Assembly: GCA_033239525.1 (NCBI GenBank)
Contig: BSYO01000019.1
Coordinates: forward strand, 8,042,592-8,106,591
Reading direction: 5' to 3'
Length of the DNA stretch: 64,000 nucleotides
Source: Nepenthes gracilis
Taxonomy: Eukaryota; Streptophyta; Magnoliopsida; Caryophyllales; Nepenthaceae
Each line of letters opens with the position of its first letter. The first letter of the stretch is position 1. Made by a program: the position numbers and the translations under genes. Below the pieces are notes generated by a model, which saw only the letters and a list, made by a program, of their open reading frames with translations, ran no database searches and had not been told where the DNA came from. Below are positions 1-11,278 of the stretch, in pieces.

Positions 1-77
1 TCTAATAACAATAATATTTTACATGACTTAAAATCTGAAATAAAATGTAATAATAAATGATAAATTTTAAACCAGAG

Positions 78-2075
78 TGTGACAAATCATATCAACACGG
101 GACCCAACAAAACATAGCTTACACAAGATCTCATTGAATTTAAATCTAAACAACATAACATCAACCTACTATCCAAACATTACAATGGAAGATATCCAAA
201 AAAAAAATAGCAACTCATCTAAATAATATATCCAAACCAACTATTCTTAATTCTAGGTCCAAGGGCCCTCAACTGGCCATACATGATATCCAAATACATC
301 TCCCGAGATCTGAATATAGATTAAAATGAACATCCGTACTCACAAGATAAAAGATGCAGTGTTACATTGTGTCCGAACTCTTACAAGTGTATCCAATCTA
401 CTAGTCTGAAGGGATGAAAATGAAGAGATGAGTCTGAATTCAACAAGTATCAGCGTATACAAAATCAATTCATAGATATATGTGCCATAAACAGAGAGGG
501 AAGGTCAAATCGCATAATCAAATCATATAAAGCAAATTAAAAGGGGCACAAATCATCACATCGAGCCAAGAAATTGAGGGATCTAAAATCATTAGAAAAC
601 CTGAAGGTAGTTTCGTACTTACATTACGTCCATATCAAATCCATAGTCCTAACGGGACATACTCATAACAAATTATGATCCAAAGTTGAATATCATAATC
701 AAATCATATTAAATAACATATGTGATCTGACATCATATCCAAATAAAGTATGTGCTGAACAAAACAACATCCAAATCCAAATCATATATTAATAAACAAA
801 GCCGAAATGAAATCATATAAATCAAATGGATTTCTGGACAAATCATATATCCAAGTCTATGAGCTAACCAAATTCCCATCTATGGGCAAATCATGGACCT
901 CAAATCAAAATCCCATATAAAACCATACCAAAATTCATAGTATTCACAGGAACCAAATATTTTTAAAGATTAATTTGAGAAAAGATTATACATACTCCCA
1001 GTAGTCTTAAACTAAATCAAATGCAGTTTAGCCAGCATGCTAAGCCATTGTGTATATTGTCTCCCATATATAAGGAACTTATTCACTATTTTTTTCCATC
1101 TACTACTTTGAATGTAATTATTAAATTTATCAGATATATTAAAATATCAGAATATATATAAAATTTTCATAGTTATTTATGGTAGTTCTCATTTTACAAA
1201 GATTGGGGTAGGTCCAACTATGAACAAAGTCTCATTCTTACTGGCAGAAGAATGAGTCACATAATTACAAATTTTCCTGTTAGAAATAAAGTCTTCTTGT
1301 CAGGAGAGGCGCCGCAAATCAAATATTCAAATCAGAACACATATCGAACCACAAAAGTAGCGACCTTAACCCCTACACATGCATGTATACTGATGCATAG
1401 TCCATGTATGTTTTATGTTTATTTCCATACAAATATATTGATATAAAATATATACGGTCTCAAATATTCATATCAGTTTCCATAAAATCAATAGGACCCC
1501 TAAAATCAAAAGAAAAGAACAAAAGCTCCAAATTAACCAATAAATATCACATGCATGTTCACAATAAACAAAAGGAGTGTATAAAAATAACATGTATGTA
1601 CCAAAACCTCCCAAAATATAAACAAGCATTATTAGATATGAAATCAGACAAAGGATCGATCATCTAGATACTTTCCTCAATTTTATACCAAACAAGATCG
1701 ACAAAATGATACTCTAAAGTACCCGAATGGCACCTTCTCTCTCTTCTTCCTCTCGCTCTCTCTCTCCTATCTGGCTCTACCGCATGCAAAATGACGACCC
1801 CAATCTGCCGCACCTTATATAGACAAAATGGCACTCGAGCTCTACCTCAGGTACGGCTTAGGTGCCAACCCTCTAGTTTTCATGCTCGAGCACACCTCGA
1901 GTGCAATCTCTCTAGATTCTGCGCCACAGGCACCCATCGGGCATGCTTCAAGCGCCCTACTGTTGATTTGATTTCCTTTAAAATTTCACAATATATAATT
2001 ATTTTAAAATATATCCAATTAACCTAAAATTATAATTAATATCAAAATAAATCAAATGGAGATCCGGATATTACA
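78..2075 (-). mobile_element. Probable Ty3/gypsy (chromovirus-type) LTR, minus strand
   Basis: Read on the minus strand, the segment starts TGTAATATCCGG and ends GATTTGTCACA, the usual TG...CA ends of gypsy LTRs. A TATA-like CTATATAAGG lies near 1815-1822 (minus), followed by a GA-rich leader. Near 405-455 (minus) it carries the ordered motif found in the other LTRs of this window: TTG...TCA, a pyrimidine tract, then CTTCAGA. The flanking 5-mers (73-77 and 2076-2080) do not match, so I cannot show a target-site duplication. Sequence left of 78 could begin an internal region with a poor PBS, but the window ends there. It could be a solo LTR or the 5' LTR of an element running off the left edge. 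The family assignment is inferred from the LTR ends and the shared motif only. Confidence 0.5.
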
Positions 2076-2419
2076 TATAATGAACTTGAAAATATCAACA
2101 AGTCATTAAGTAAAAGAATTAAGATTCTCGGAACTAATCTAGAAAAGAACAAAAACAATATTATAATTTATTTAAAATAGAACTAAAAAACTCAATTATA
2201 TGTTGGAGCGAGAAAAGTCTGTTGCAAAAAAAAGGTCACAGATTTGTAAAAATTATGTTGAAGGCAAATGATAATCTTAAAATTATTTTTGTTCCAACCA
2301 CCTCCATTTCTATGAGAATTAGCATAATAGTGTTCCAGTCTAACAAACCTCAAAAGGAATGTCTAAGAAAAATGTTATGAGTGTTTAGGTCCAATGAAAC
2401 TCAAATGGGATAGTCAATC
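2076..2419. other. AT-rich spacer between LTR and Tat element
   Basis: AT-rich sequence with no recognisable gene. Its last five bases (CAATC, 2415-2419) are the left target site of the following retrotransposon. Confidence 0.5.
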
Positions 2420-3636
2420 TGATGGGTATACCAAAAAATGGGCTGGCCCCACAAAAGTCAAAGGCCCAAGATGACGGTCAACACTCTAACAGCCCAATTG
2501 AAAAACGGGCCCAAGAGCTGAAAAGCTCAGGACGGTCCACGCTGGAGTTGACCGTCGAGCGGCCAACTCCCAAATAGACGGTCAACTCAAACGTTGACCG
2601 TCTGCCTTACGTGCATTGGGCCCAAAGAAGCTCTTCTACAGTAATGGGCCTGGCTCACTCAGGCTCATGGTCCATCTTGCGGCTGACGACAGATATCCTT
2701 CTAAAGGTGGCCAACACGCACACAGACGGTCAACTCGAGCGTTGACCGTCCGCGTTTTGCACGTTGGGCCCCAAGAAGCCCTTCAACAGTAACAGACCTG
2801 ACCCGTTTAGGCCCACCAATCATTAAAAGGCCAACAACGATTCTCCAAGGATATTCCACGATCCCAGCTGACGCCAAAAAGGATGTTAGCAATATTGGCG
2901 CCTCCCATATAAGGAAGGCACCAGATTCTCCCAATTCCTTGCCAACCAAGGCAATCCAACGGTAATATGCTGAGGAGGAAAGAAATCAACTTGGAAAGTC
3001 GTTGGCCGCCACACAAGGAAATAATCTCAATCAGCATGGCAACTGGCATCAGCTCCAAAGGGCAAGCCAGCCAGCAAATCAAGAAGACGATCACTCTTTC
3101 CAAAGTAGGAGAATTGACCTCTCAGCTACAAAAGAAACCCTTGACCCACCATCAAGGGCACACTTTCTTCCATACTTACCATCGCAAAGGCTTTCATTGA
3201 TGCTTTCGGTAACACAACACAAGCGCTCTCAATTACGCTTTCAGCCATCCATTCAATCACATATGCTCTCTGCAGTACGAACGTGTGCTCTCAGAGATCT
3301 GCTTTCTCTGTCGCCCACGTTCTCCAAAAACCCTAAGGCAACAAGCGTGCCCTCACGGCCGTTTACTGCCTTCCCACCTTCTAGATTCAAGAAGACCTCA
3401 CGTCTCTCTTACATCTGGATCAAACACTCAAACTCTCTCTCTCCCTATTTAAGTTTCTTTCTTTAGATCATTTACCGACCAGCGTCGGAGTATTTTCGGT
3501 GGGATAATTTCCCGCCGAGCACGCTGACCTCTTGTTCTATTTAGTGGTGTGCAGGATTTGACTCGAAGAACGGAGCCGGAACCATGACAAGAGGATCATT
3601 CGAATCTGTTCGAAGTTCGGATCCAGAGACGCATCA
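2420..3636 (+). repeat. 5' LTR of Tat element 1
   Basis: 1,217 bp, starting TGATGGGTATACC and ending GACGCATCA. It matches 14175-15397 along its length. A TATA-like CATATAAGG lies at 2906-2914. U3 contains two inverted repeats at 2577-2602 and 2725-2750, each with arms GACGGTCAAC and GTTGACCGTC around a 6-base loop. The arms contain WRKY W-box cores (TTGACC) in both orientations. The last ~90 bp can pair into a hairpin adjoining the PBS: GGATTTGA... near 3555 against ...TTCGGATCC near 3617-3625. Confidence 0.9.
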
Positions 3637-3655
3637 TTGGTGCCGTCTGTGGAAA
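3637..3655 (+). other. Primer binding site of Tat element 1
   Basis: The sequence directly after the LTR reads TTGGTGCCGTCTGTGGAAA. It resembles the TTGGCGCCGT... PBS typical of Tat/Athila-type plant elements, with one C-to-T change in GGCGCC. I do not assign the tRNA with certainty. The second Tat element has the undamaged GGCGCC form at 36504-36522 on the minus strand. Confidence 0.75.
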
Positions 3656-3720
3656 ACGCTTACAAAAGCCTACCACTAAAATCTGCACAAACTCTCTCTT
3701 TGTCACCTTCTGATTCTGCA

Positions 3721-5460
3721 ATGGTGAACACGAGAGCTCAAGCTAGCGACCATGCTAGAGACACTGCTAACCCCGACCAGGACCACGCTGCTGGTGCCAT
3801 GGTCAACGAGGCCACAGGCGGAGTCCCACAGCCTTACTTTCAGCAACTAGTGGAGCAGATGCAGGCCAACAATCGCCTGCTTCAACTACTTTGCAGGCAG
3901 AACGAGCAACGACAATAGGTGGCTCCACCAGCAGCCATTCCCACTCCTGCCACCAAAAGGGGTGGCCAGAGGAAGAAAAGCCTACCGAGGCCCAAAAAGA
4001 TCGAGACAACTGCTCAAAGATCCTCCCGTTCACCCGGCTGAACAGCGTATGGAACGCTCCGGGAGTACATCTCTACCAGAGAGCCCAGAAAAATCCCGAT
4101 ACTCTCGGGCGTAGAAAACCAACGCAGCCTGTGGCCGAGCTTCTAGGATCGCCAGGTCACTAGGAGGCAATGACCGGCCATTCTTAACTCACTGTGGACA
4201 AGACACAGCCGAGGGATTACTCAACTCCAAACGATCGCTGGCGTCAGCTCGCACTGCGATCCACGGGTGGACAAGATCTCGAACCGTGTGTCCAAGAGGA
4301 AGAGCACGCCATCAACTTGGACCGGTCTCCTTTACGCAGATCCCGAGCCGTCCCCCGCGACACAAAGTTCAAATGCCATCCCTGACTTATACGATGGGGG
4401 CAAAGATCCGTTGACCAACTGGATCACTTCCGCACCTCCATCTAAGTCTACAAGGGCTAGAAGACTCAGCGATGTGCCGCCGCTTCCCCACTCACACCGA
4501 AGGGAGACGCCTAACTGCTTCATCACCTCCTTCGGTACCGTCGCAGTTTTCGTGAGCTCACGGACCTCTTCCCGGCTCAAGACGCTTTGAGCGACGGGAA
4601 GAGAAATGTACCGTGGCACCTCTCTCACATAAAGTAGAAGCCGGGAGAGAACCCACTGCCAAGCTTCTCGGATTGCAAGCGGGTCAAGCCAAAAGGATCC
4701 CCAATCACGAGGAGATGAAGTCGCGCTTCATCTCTCGCTTACTTTCTGACTTTTTCAAGCACCTTGCCCACAAGAACCTCGACCTTTCTCCGCGAGGCGG
4801 AATCCATCACCAGGTCTACGCCGCAGAAGAAGAGGCCAACGAGGAAAACGTCCAGAGCGGGGGATCAGGCCTCACTCCATTCCCCGGGGAAGGGAAAAGA
4901 AAGTACAATGTGAGAACACACCCGCCTTATAGCCGACGACGGCCTGGAGCCCTGAACGCCGAGACTATCGGCCCACAAGTTTCACACCTCTGACAAACAC
5001 ACGCGCAAACATCCTCATGCTGATCCGTGGGGAAAAATTCCTAAAGTGGTCCAACCGCTGAAGAAAGATTCTGGAAACCAGTCGAAGTACTATGACTTCC
5101 ATCGCTCTACTGGCCATTCAACTAAGGACTACAAGACACTGCAGAGGAAAATCGAGGACCTGATTCGCAGAGGACACCCCACAAAGTTTGTTAGAGGTCC
5201 TGGACAAAACTCAGGGGTGGCTGAAGAAGAGGGGCAAGAGCAGACTCCTCCCCGAAATAGGATTGCGGCAGGAGTGGTTAACGTGGTCACCACCCGACCT
5301 GCCAAGAGCCGGCAGACTGGGAGGAAGAAGCAGCGCACATTAGATAATACAATTACCTTCAGTGATTGTGACTCAAATAATGTAATGTCCCCCCACGCTG
5401 ATCCCCTTGTAATCTCAGTACTCGTTTCAGATAGCACTTCAAATTACCAGCTGAAATGAG
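3721..5460 (+). pseudogene. gag: gag remnant of Tat element 1
   Basis: The ATG at 3721 opens MVNTRAQASDHARDT, typical of plant Tat/Athila gag starts about 80 bp after the PBS. The frame is open to 3916, where a stop follows NEQRQ, and continues in other frames. At about 4600-4860 the text resembles the gag core region (NLDLSPRGG, VYAAEEEANEENV). The C-terminal signature near 5095-5180, CDFHRSTGHST-like (here YYDFHRSTGHSTKDYKTLQ) followed by KIEDLIRRGH, is the plant Tat gag tail. Gag would form the capsid of the virus-like particle. Several stops and frameshifts disrupt it, and the changed Cys in YYDF suggests loss of a zinc ligand. Confidence 0.8.
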
Positions 5461-5842
5461 TCTTTATTGATAATGGTAACTCTAAGGACTTGCTTTACTT
5501 GGATGTGTTCTTTAAATTAGGCTTAAAAAGGAACCAATTAAAACCCGCTGAAGGACCTTTATACGGCCTTAACAATGAACCGGTGCCCATTCAATGGACA
5601 ATCCAACTGGAAGTCACCCTGGGCACCTATCCGAAAACAGCAAGTCGCATGCTAATCTTTTCTCTAGTTGATCCGCCCTCGGTGATAACGCCATACTGGG
5701 CGACCTTACTGGCGGCATTCGGGGCAATTACCTTAATACCGCACCTCAAAATAAAATTTCCAATCCCCTACGGTGTTGGGGAAGTGTTAGGTGACCAAAT
5801 AATTGGGCGGACATGTTATATGTCCCAAATTGCCCCTGCATA
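5340..5842 (+). pseudogene. Aspartic protease region of Tat element 1
   Basis: Reads ITFSDCDSN...HADPLVISVLV, a stop, then VFIDNGNSKDLLYLDVF, matching the Tat protease pattern VLIDNGSSADILY, in which D-N-G is the catalytic motif. It continues through LYGLNNEPVPIQWTIQLEV and GVGEVLGDQIIGRTCYM, which correspond to the conserved linker before RT (GVGEVRGDQ...ARECY). The protease would cut the Gag-Pol polyprotein. One in-frame stop falls just before VFIDNG, and the second conserved Ser/Ala of the active-site loop reads Asn. The span 5490-5843 is otherwise open for 117 codons. Confidence 0.75.
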
Positions 5843-5984
5843 GCAAAGACTAGCACGATGGGAGAACTCGATCACACGAGACGAGACTGCACCTGCAACA
5901 GCAGCCCTGAAGCTACTTGGATCGGGTCCCACTAAATCCAGAGGAACCGAGAAGCGTGTGCAAAGATTGGCGACTCCTCATCGC

Positions 5985-6745
5985 ACACCGCACGCTGACC
6001 GAGCCATGCCTCCTGAAGGCAACGCTGACTTGTACGCATGGACTCCCACATATATGCCCGGGATTTCGGCTGAGGTGATGGTCCACAAGTTGACTCGATC
6101 CCGACCGAAAGCCGGGTCGATGTGAGCGAGGAACCACTGCGCCGAAAAGCTAATCGCCATCCGAGAGGAGGAGAAAACTACTAGACGCCTGGGGTTTATT
6201 AGAGAAGTCCAAGACTGCAGTTAGCTCTCAAACGTCGTCTCGGTTAAAAAGAGCAATGAAAATGGTGAATGTGGCGCGATTTCATCGGGTCAACAAGGTC
6301 CTGGCCTGGAAGACGCTTTTCCCTTACCTGTGATCGACTTCATCACTGACTCCACGGGCCGACATGAGCTGCTCACCATGGGCGCCTATTCGGTTACAAT
6401 CGTGATTCGGATGAGTCCAAGATGAGGAGCATACCTCATTCATGACGGACAGTGGCACCTATTAAGCAAGGTGATGCCTCCTTGACCGAAAAAAGTTTGG
6501 AGCAACTTACCAACATCGGGTCAACAAGATGTTCAGTGCGCATTGGTCGCAACATGGAGGTCTACGCTGATTTACATGCTCACAAGAGCAGGGTCACTGC
6601 GACCACATACGGACTGGAGGAATCATTTGAAGTGCTCCTACAAAGACTAAATGAAGCTAAATCCAGCCAAGTGTGTCTTCGGGTAGCTCTTCAAGTTCTT
6701 GGGTTTTATTGTCTCCCCAACGGGGATCGAGGCAAACCTTAAAAG
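5985..6745 (+). pseudogene. Reverse transcriptase remnant of Tat element 1
   Basis: Scattered frames give DLYAWTPTYMPGISAEVMVH (near 6026-6085), REVQDC, VVSVKKSNENG, then P-VIDFITDSTGRHELLT, and finally MKLNPAKCVFG and FLGFIVSPTGIEANLKR near 6650-6740. All are recognisable in order as Ty3/gypsy RT. The catalytic Y-V-D-D box reads Y-A-D-L at 6563-6574, so the second catalytic Asp is missing. There are many frameshifts. This domain would have copied the element RNA into cDNA. Confidence 0.8.
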
Positions 6746-7760
6746 ATTAAGGACCTCGCCGAGATGGTTCCCAAGGAACGCCAAGACGCTCCAATGATTG
6801 ATCATGGCGGCACTTTGTCCCATTCCTAGCGGTAAGTCCGTGACAAGTACCACACTCTTCTTAAAGCACTAAGAAGGACGAAATCCAACGGATTCCAGTG
6901 GGACGGCTAACTGCTACTCCGCCTTCAATGAATTCAAGCAAAGATTCAGCCACCGCCACATCACAGGCCACCCAAAGACGGGGAGGAGCTGTACTTTATT
7001 CGCGCAAAGCCTAAGTGTCCTCGCCTCCGTCTTCGCCAGAATCCTGATCCAGCCCGATCTACTATGTAAGCAAAACATTGACCGCCTGCAGACGTTATCC
7101 ACGAGCCAAAAATAGCCCTAGCACTTATCTTCGCAGCACGGAAATTGAGGCCATACTTTCAGGCACATCGCATAGTGGTTCTACCGACTCACCATTACCG
7201 AAAGGCATACCCGTAAACCCGACGCTGGGATGACCGTGAAGTGGGCTATAGAATCGGTGAGTTCGAGCATCGATTTCGTGCCCGTGACTCGCCATAAAGG
7301 CGTAGGCTCTGGCCGACTTCATCGTTGAGACTACGACCCCGATTCACGAGGAACAATTTCGTAAAACAAAGAACAACCGGACGAGGTCCCGTGATGGACA
7401 CCCACGTGGACGGATCGTCCACGACAAAGGGCAGCAGAGCAGGTGATCCTTCCGACCCCTGATGGATTCGAGATTAAGTATTCCCTAAAGCTTGACTTTC
7501 AGTGACTAACAACGTCGCCAAGTACAAAGTCCCATTGGCCGGGCTTACGATTAGCAAAAAGTGCTCGCCAAGAGGTTGGCGGTTTACAAATGATTCAACT
7601 AGTCATCAACCAGTCAATGGGGGCTTCGAGGCGAACAACCCTTCCTTGGCTGTACTGCAAAGGCAAGGGAGGCCGGCCCAAGGCTTCGATAAATCGACTG
7701 GTTCACGATCTCAATCGAAATTGGAAGGCGCACTGATCACAGAGCAATGGAAAACCCGCA
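6746..7760 (+). pseudogene. RNase H region(s) of Tat element 1
   Basis: Near 7110-7180 the frame reads PKIALALIFAARKLRPYFQ then AHRIVVL, which is the end of the gypsy RT-linked RNase H. A second RNase H-like stretch follows at 7385-7700: remnants of W-x-L-x-V-D-G-S-S, then TNNVAKYKVPLAGLTI (compare VTNNVAEYEALLAGL) and a VNGGFEANNPSLAVLQ tail. The key Glu of the NNxAEYE motif reads Lys (NVAKYK). Tat elements are known to carry an additional, archaeal-like RNase H, and this arrangement fits. Both parts are frameshifted. Confidence 0.7.
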
Positions 7761-9060
7761 ATGATTCCAGTGATACGGAGATCCTCAATGCTCCCAAGAT
7801 AGAGAAACAGAGGCAATTTAGATTTTCGAGACGAAAAAACTCGACGACGCCTATCTTAGATACTGGCCGACGGATCACCCTGTGAGGACGCCGAAAGGGC
7901 CAAGCGCGAATTAAAAAGACAAATTCTGGCCGGGCACATGTAGTCAATGGGGGTCGACGCTACCTGTACTCAACACCGTACATCCGGGCCGCCTATCTCC
8001 CAAGGAGGCCGACCACGCTACTGGCAAAGTTCACCTCAGATCTCGGATCGCACGTAGCGGAAAACTTCGCCTTCAAGATCATGCGATGTGGCTATTATCG
8101 TCTCTCGAAGAAGGACGCGCTAGAGTTTGTGAAGAAATATGAAAGCCGCCACTTCACAACCTTTCACCACCAAAGAACACCCAGCTCACTTCAGGCCCCA
8201 TGGCCCTTCGCGAACGTGGGGCTCATATTCTCAACCCGCTTCCCATTGCCACGGGCAAAGGAAATTTATCATCGTGGCATCGACTACTTCACCAAGAGGG
8301 TTTAGGGGCCGTCTCACTGTAAAATCACTAACACAATGCGCTGGAATTTCTTTTCGCCGTAATATCGTTCTGCAGTTCGCGGCCCCGTAGGTCGTGGTGA
8401 CCGGCAACGGGATCCACCACGGGAAACGCTTCACTAAGCATTTGCGGCTACCTTGGCATCAAGCTGGTCCACACTTCGTGTGGCATACCCTGCAGCCAAT
8501 GCACAGTGGAAGTCACGAACCGACGCTACTCCACGGTTAAAGACTGCCCGAGGACACCGGGCCTGGGTTGAGCCAGCTCCCTTCCGCCCTCGGGTCTTAT
8601 TGAACAACACCGGGCGAACCAACGCGCGAGACACCCTCTTCCGCCTCTCACGGGATCGAGGCAAGACACCTGGCCCAAATTGGGCTTCCAAGTCTCTGTG
8701 GTGGAGTCTTTCGACCCACGGACCAACCTCTAGAAAATCAGTGAGCACTTAGACTTGCTAAAGGAAGCCCGCGACACCGCAAGAATACTGGACAAGAAGA
8801 TACCAATACCGAGTTGCCTCCGGCACTATAAATAAAACGTGAAAGCCCTAGCTCGACGCTGGGGACTCGTCCTACGAGGCGAGGCCACAGTAAGTCGGCC
8901 GGCCGCGTAGCAAGCTCTCTCCCAACCGGGAGGGGACCTTTCTTTGCCTCCGCCGTCCCGCGAAACCGAGCGCATAAACTCCGAAATCAGGACGGGAAGT
9001 CGGTCCTACCTAACGTGGAACGCAACTCCACCTCAAGCGATACTTCCAATAGGGAACCTA
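7761..9060 (+). pseudogene. Integrase remnant of Tat element 1
   Basis: Near 8080-8160 the frame reads MRCGYYRLSKKDALEFVKKY then ESRHFTTF, matching the HHCC zinc-binding segment (GYYWPTM...EYV.KCDKCQ). Both cysteines are replaced (KYESRH). The DDE core follows at 8165-8305, reading PFANVGLIFSTRFPLPRAKE and IDYFTKRV, with the first catalytic Asp still present. Further on are LDLLKEARDTARI (~8750-8790) and a C-terminal chromatin- or DNA-binding tail ending LHLKRYFQ near 9050. Integrase would insert the cDNA into the genome. Multiple frameshifts are present. Confidence 0.75.
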
Positions 9061-9235
9061 GGTACGCACTCACCCACTTATGTGCATTCATTCGCATGCT
9101 TGTTCTAATTGCAAAATAGGAGTTTACTTAGCATATGTAACCCTAGGCTTTGTGTGCATACATATGAACAGTGTTTGCCTTGCAGTTTACCCTACCTGGG
9201 GATCGGCCTTCTCTAAGTCGGGAGGGTCTTCACCT

Positions 9236-9640
9236 CTCGTTAAACCCTAGTCATCTAGGTGGCCCAAGGGTCCGAAACCCGGGGTCATCCAAGTGGCCCA
9301 TAAGCTGTCTTAAACCCTAGTCATCTAGGTGACCCATGAGCGGCCCGAAACCCCGGTCATCCAGGCCCATAAGGGCCTCAAACCCTAGTCATCTAGGTGC
9401 CCCGTGAGCTGTCTCGAAACTCCAGGCTGCCAAGTGGCCCATAACCGGTCTTAAATCCTAGTCATCTAGGTGGCCCATGAGCAACCAAACTCCTAGTCAT
9501 CCAGTTGCCCATCAGTGGCTCAAACCCTAGTCATCAGGTGGCCCATGAGTAGTCCGAAACTCCCGGTCATCCAGCTCCACAGCTGGCTCCAAACCTGGTC
9601 ATCCAAGTGGCCCATAGCGGTCTAAAACCTTAGGGGCAAG
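9236..9640 (+). repeat. Minisatellite after integrase, ~34-35-bp units
   Basis: About twelve degenerate units built on AAACCCTAGTCATCTAGG followed by TGGCCCATGAGC and variants, head to tail. Two sub-types alternate: CCTAGTCATCTAGG and CCGGTCATCCAAG. It lies between the integrase end and the duplicated antisense-frame region. Tandem arrays downstream of pol are common in Tat elements. No coding role is visible. Confidence 0.8.
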
Positions 9641-9697
9641 TATGGCACACGCGATTTACCTCCTTTCGGGGGAGCAGCAACGCTGGGCCAACGACGG

Positions 9698-11278
9698 CCA
9701 AGGGAGAAATATTTCTTCCAACATTGGGCAACCCAAATCTTTACTAGCACGGCGCCACCAGTCAAGTTAATACAATCGCCGCCCATCTTAGATCTTATTC
9801 CTTCGGCACCACCCAACCAGACACACCCCACGCAAAGAACATTCTCAACGAAAAGGTAGTATGATCAAACAAGAATAAGAAAACGCTCTTCTTCTAACGC
9901 TGCCCAAGTTTCCACTGACACAAACTAGTGGTCAAGTTAACGCAACCACCGCCAACCTAGGGGCTCAACTCCCCTGGGCAACTAAGACGGTCACCCACAA
10001 ACTGTGTCGACCGCCTAATGCAATGATTCACACAAACATAAGAAGCAATAAAGACAAAGGACACTAATTTGAAAGGAATTTCCATTTTATTGCTCATAAA
10101 GTGTATTGGCACTTTACACAAAGTCCAAAAAGCAAAAGAAAAACAAAAGGCTATCCGGTGGACCACCCCGGCCGCCTCTGGCTCTCCCACCAAGTCTTCA
10201 CATGCTGCGCCTCGCAAGGACATCTCTCCGATTGATAAGCTCAATTGGAAAGTCAAGATCGACTAACCACAAATGCCATTCAATATTGAGCTCTCTAATG
10301 CCTCTGGCGCATGGGCCTCCGATCTCATGGAGGCTTATCCGAGTGGCCAACTCGTTTCCAGGTCGAGGTCATGGCTCGCCTGGCAGGCGCTTTTGCTCGC
10401 CTTGAGCCGATCCTCCTCCTCCTTCAAGCGAGCAACATCGCCTTCGCCTCGCTGTCAGCTCCACGCCCGCCATAATGCCCTCTCAAGAGCAGCGGGTCGC
10501 TCACGGAGCTCCTCCCGAGGCGGCGCCTTGGCCTCACCTGGGCGATCTCACCTCCGATCCACAATGATGCGATCGTGATTGCCCTACTTCCCGAGACACT
10601 GAGATCAACCTTCGATCGACAAGACAAAAGCAAAGTGTGAGTTACAAACACAAGGAGGAAAGAAATAATAAGGGAGCCATTGGGTGTAAGTCATACCTCA
10701 TAAGTCTTCCCCCGGGCCTCGCAGCCTGGACTCTAGGTCCTGTCCAGCATGTGGAATGGGAGATGATGAGTCAGAGCATCCTCAAGCGCCTGCCAACCAC
10801 ACCTTCATCCAAAACACGGTCCAAAACTCATCATCATCAACAGCAATGTTGCTCCTCCTTTGCAAACCTTCCTGAGTGCAAAGGGCAGTTTCTTCTCCGG
10901 GGTCGCCTTGGAACTACTGTGGATCACCTCGTCGACGGCTCCACAATAAAAACGCGTGAACCTCGGTAAAGGTCTGCCGCGAGCTAGCTCCTCCGCTGAT
11001 TCCATCCAGCAGCCGAACCACCTTCGGCCAGCAGGGCCGGGCCAGACACCTCCGACCTCCGCCACCCTATCTCGACGGATTTCCCACACCATAGGTGTGC
11101 CGCCATCCGGCATGCAGATCCCCTCAGCCACAAAGTCAATCTCCATTACGAAGACGATGAGGGCGCGCTGCCACCCTCCCCGCAGCTTCCCTCCGTGGAG
11201 CCCAGGCGGATGATCACGCCCCCTTGAGTCTTGAGTCTCATCATGTGTCAGGTGATTTCTAAGCCCGATGATGCACTA
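9698..11278. repeat. Copy 1 of a tandem 1.58-kb duplication
   Basis: Starts CCAAGGGAGAAATATTTCTT and repeats at 11279. The copies share landmarks at equal spacing, such as GAAAGGAATTTCCATTTTAT at ~10068-10087 and ~11663-11682, and CACACTTTGC-flanked AAGGAGGAAAGAAAT. On the minus strand this is the distal end of the antisense transcription unit. An AATAAA poly(A) signal lies on the minus strand at 10086-10091. Copy 1 has been altered by small indels, and its minus-strand frames are broken. Confidence 0.85.

Noticed and set aside
2701..3466. Open frames on both strands within the Tat LTR
   Set aside because: They recur in the 3' LTR with indels and lie in U3/R/U5. No known LTR-encoded protein matches.
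9236..9640. Regular ~35-base repeats as a CRISPR array
   Set aside because: Units are contiguous and diverged without unique spacers, lie in a plant retrotransposon, and no cas genes are present.
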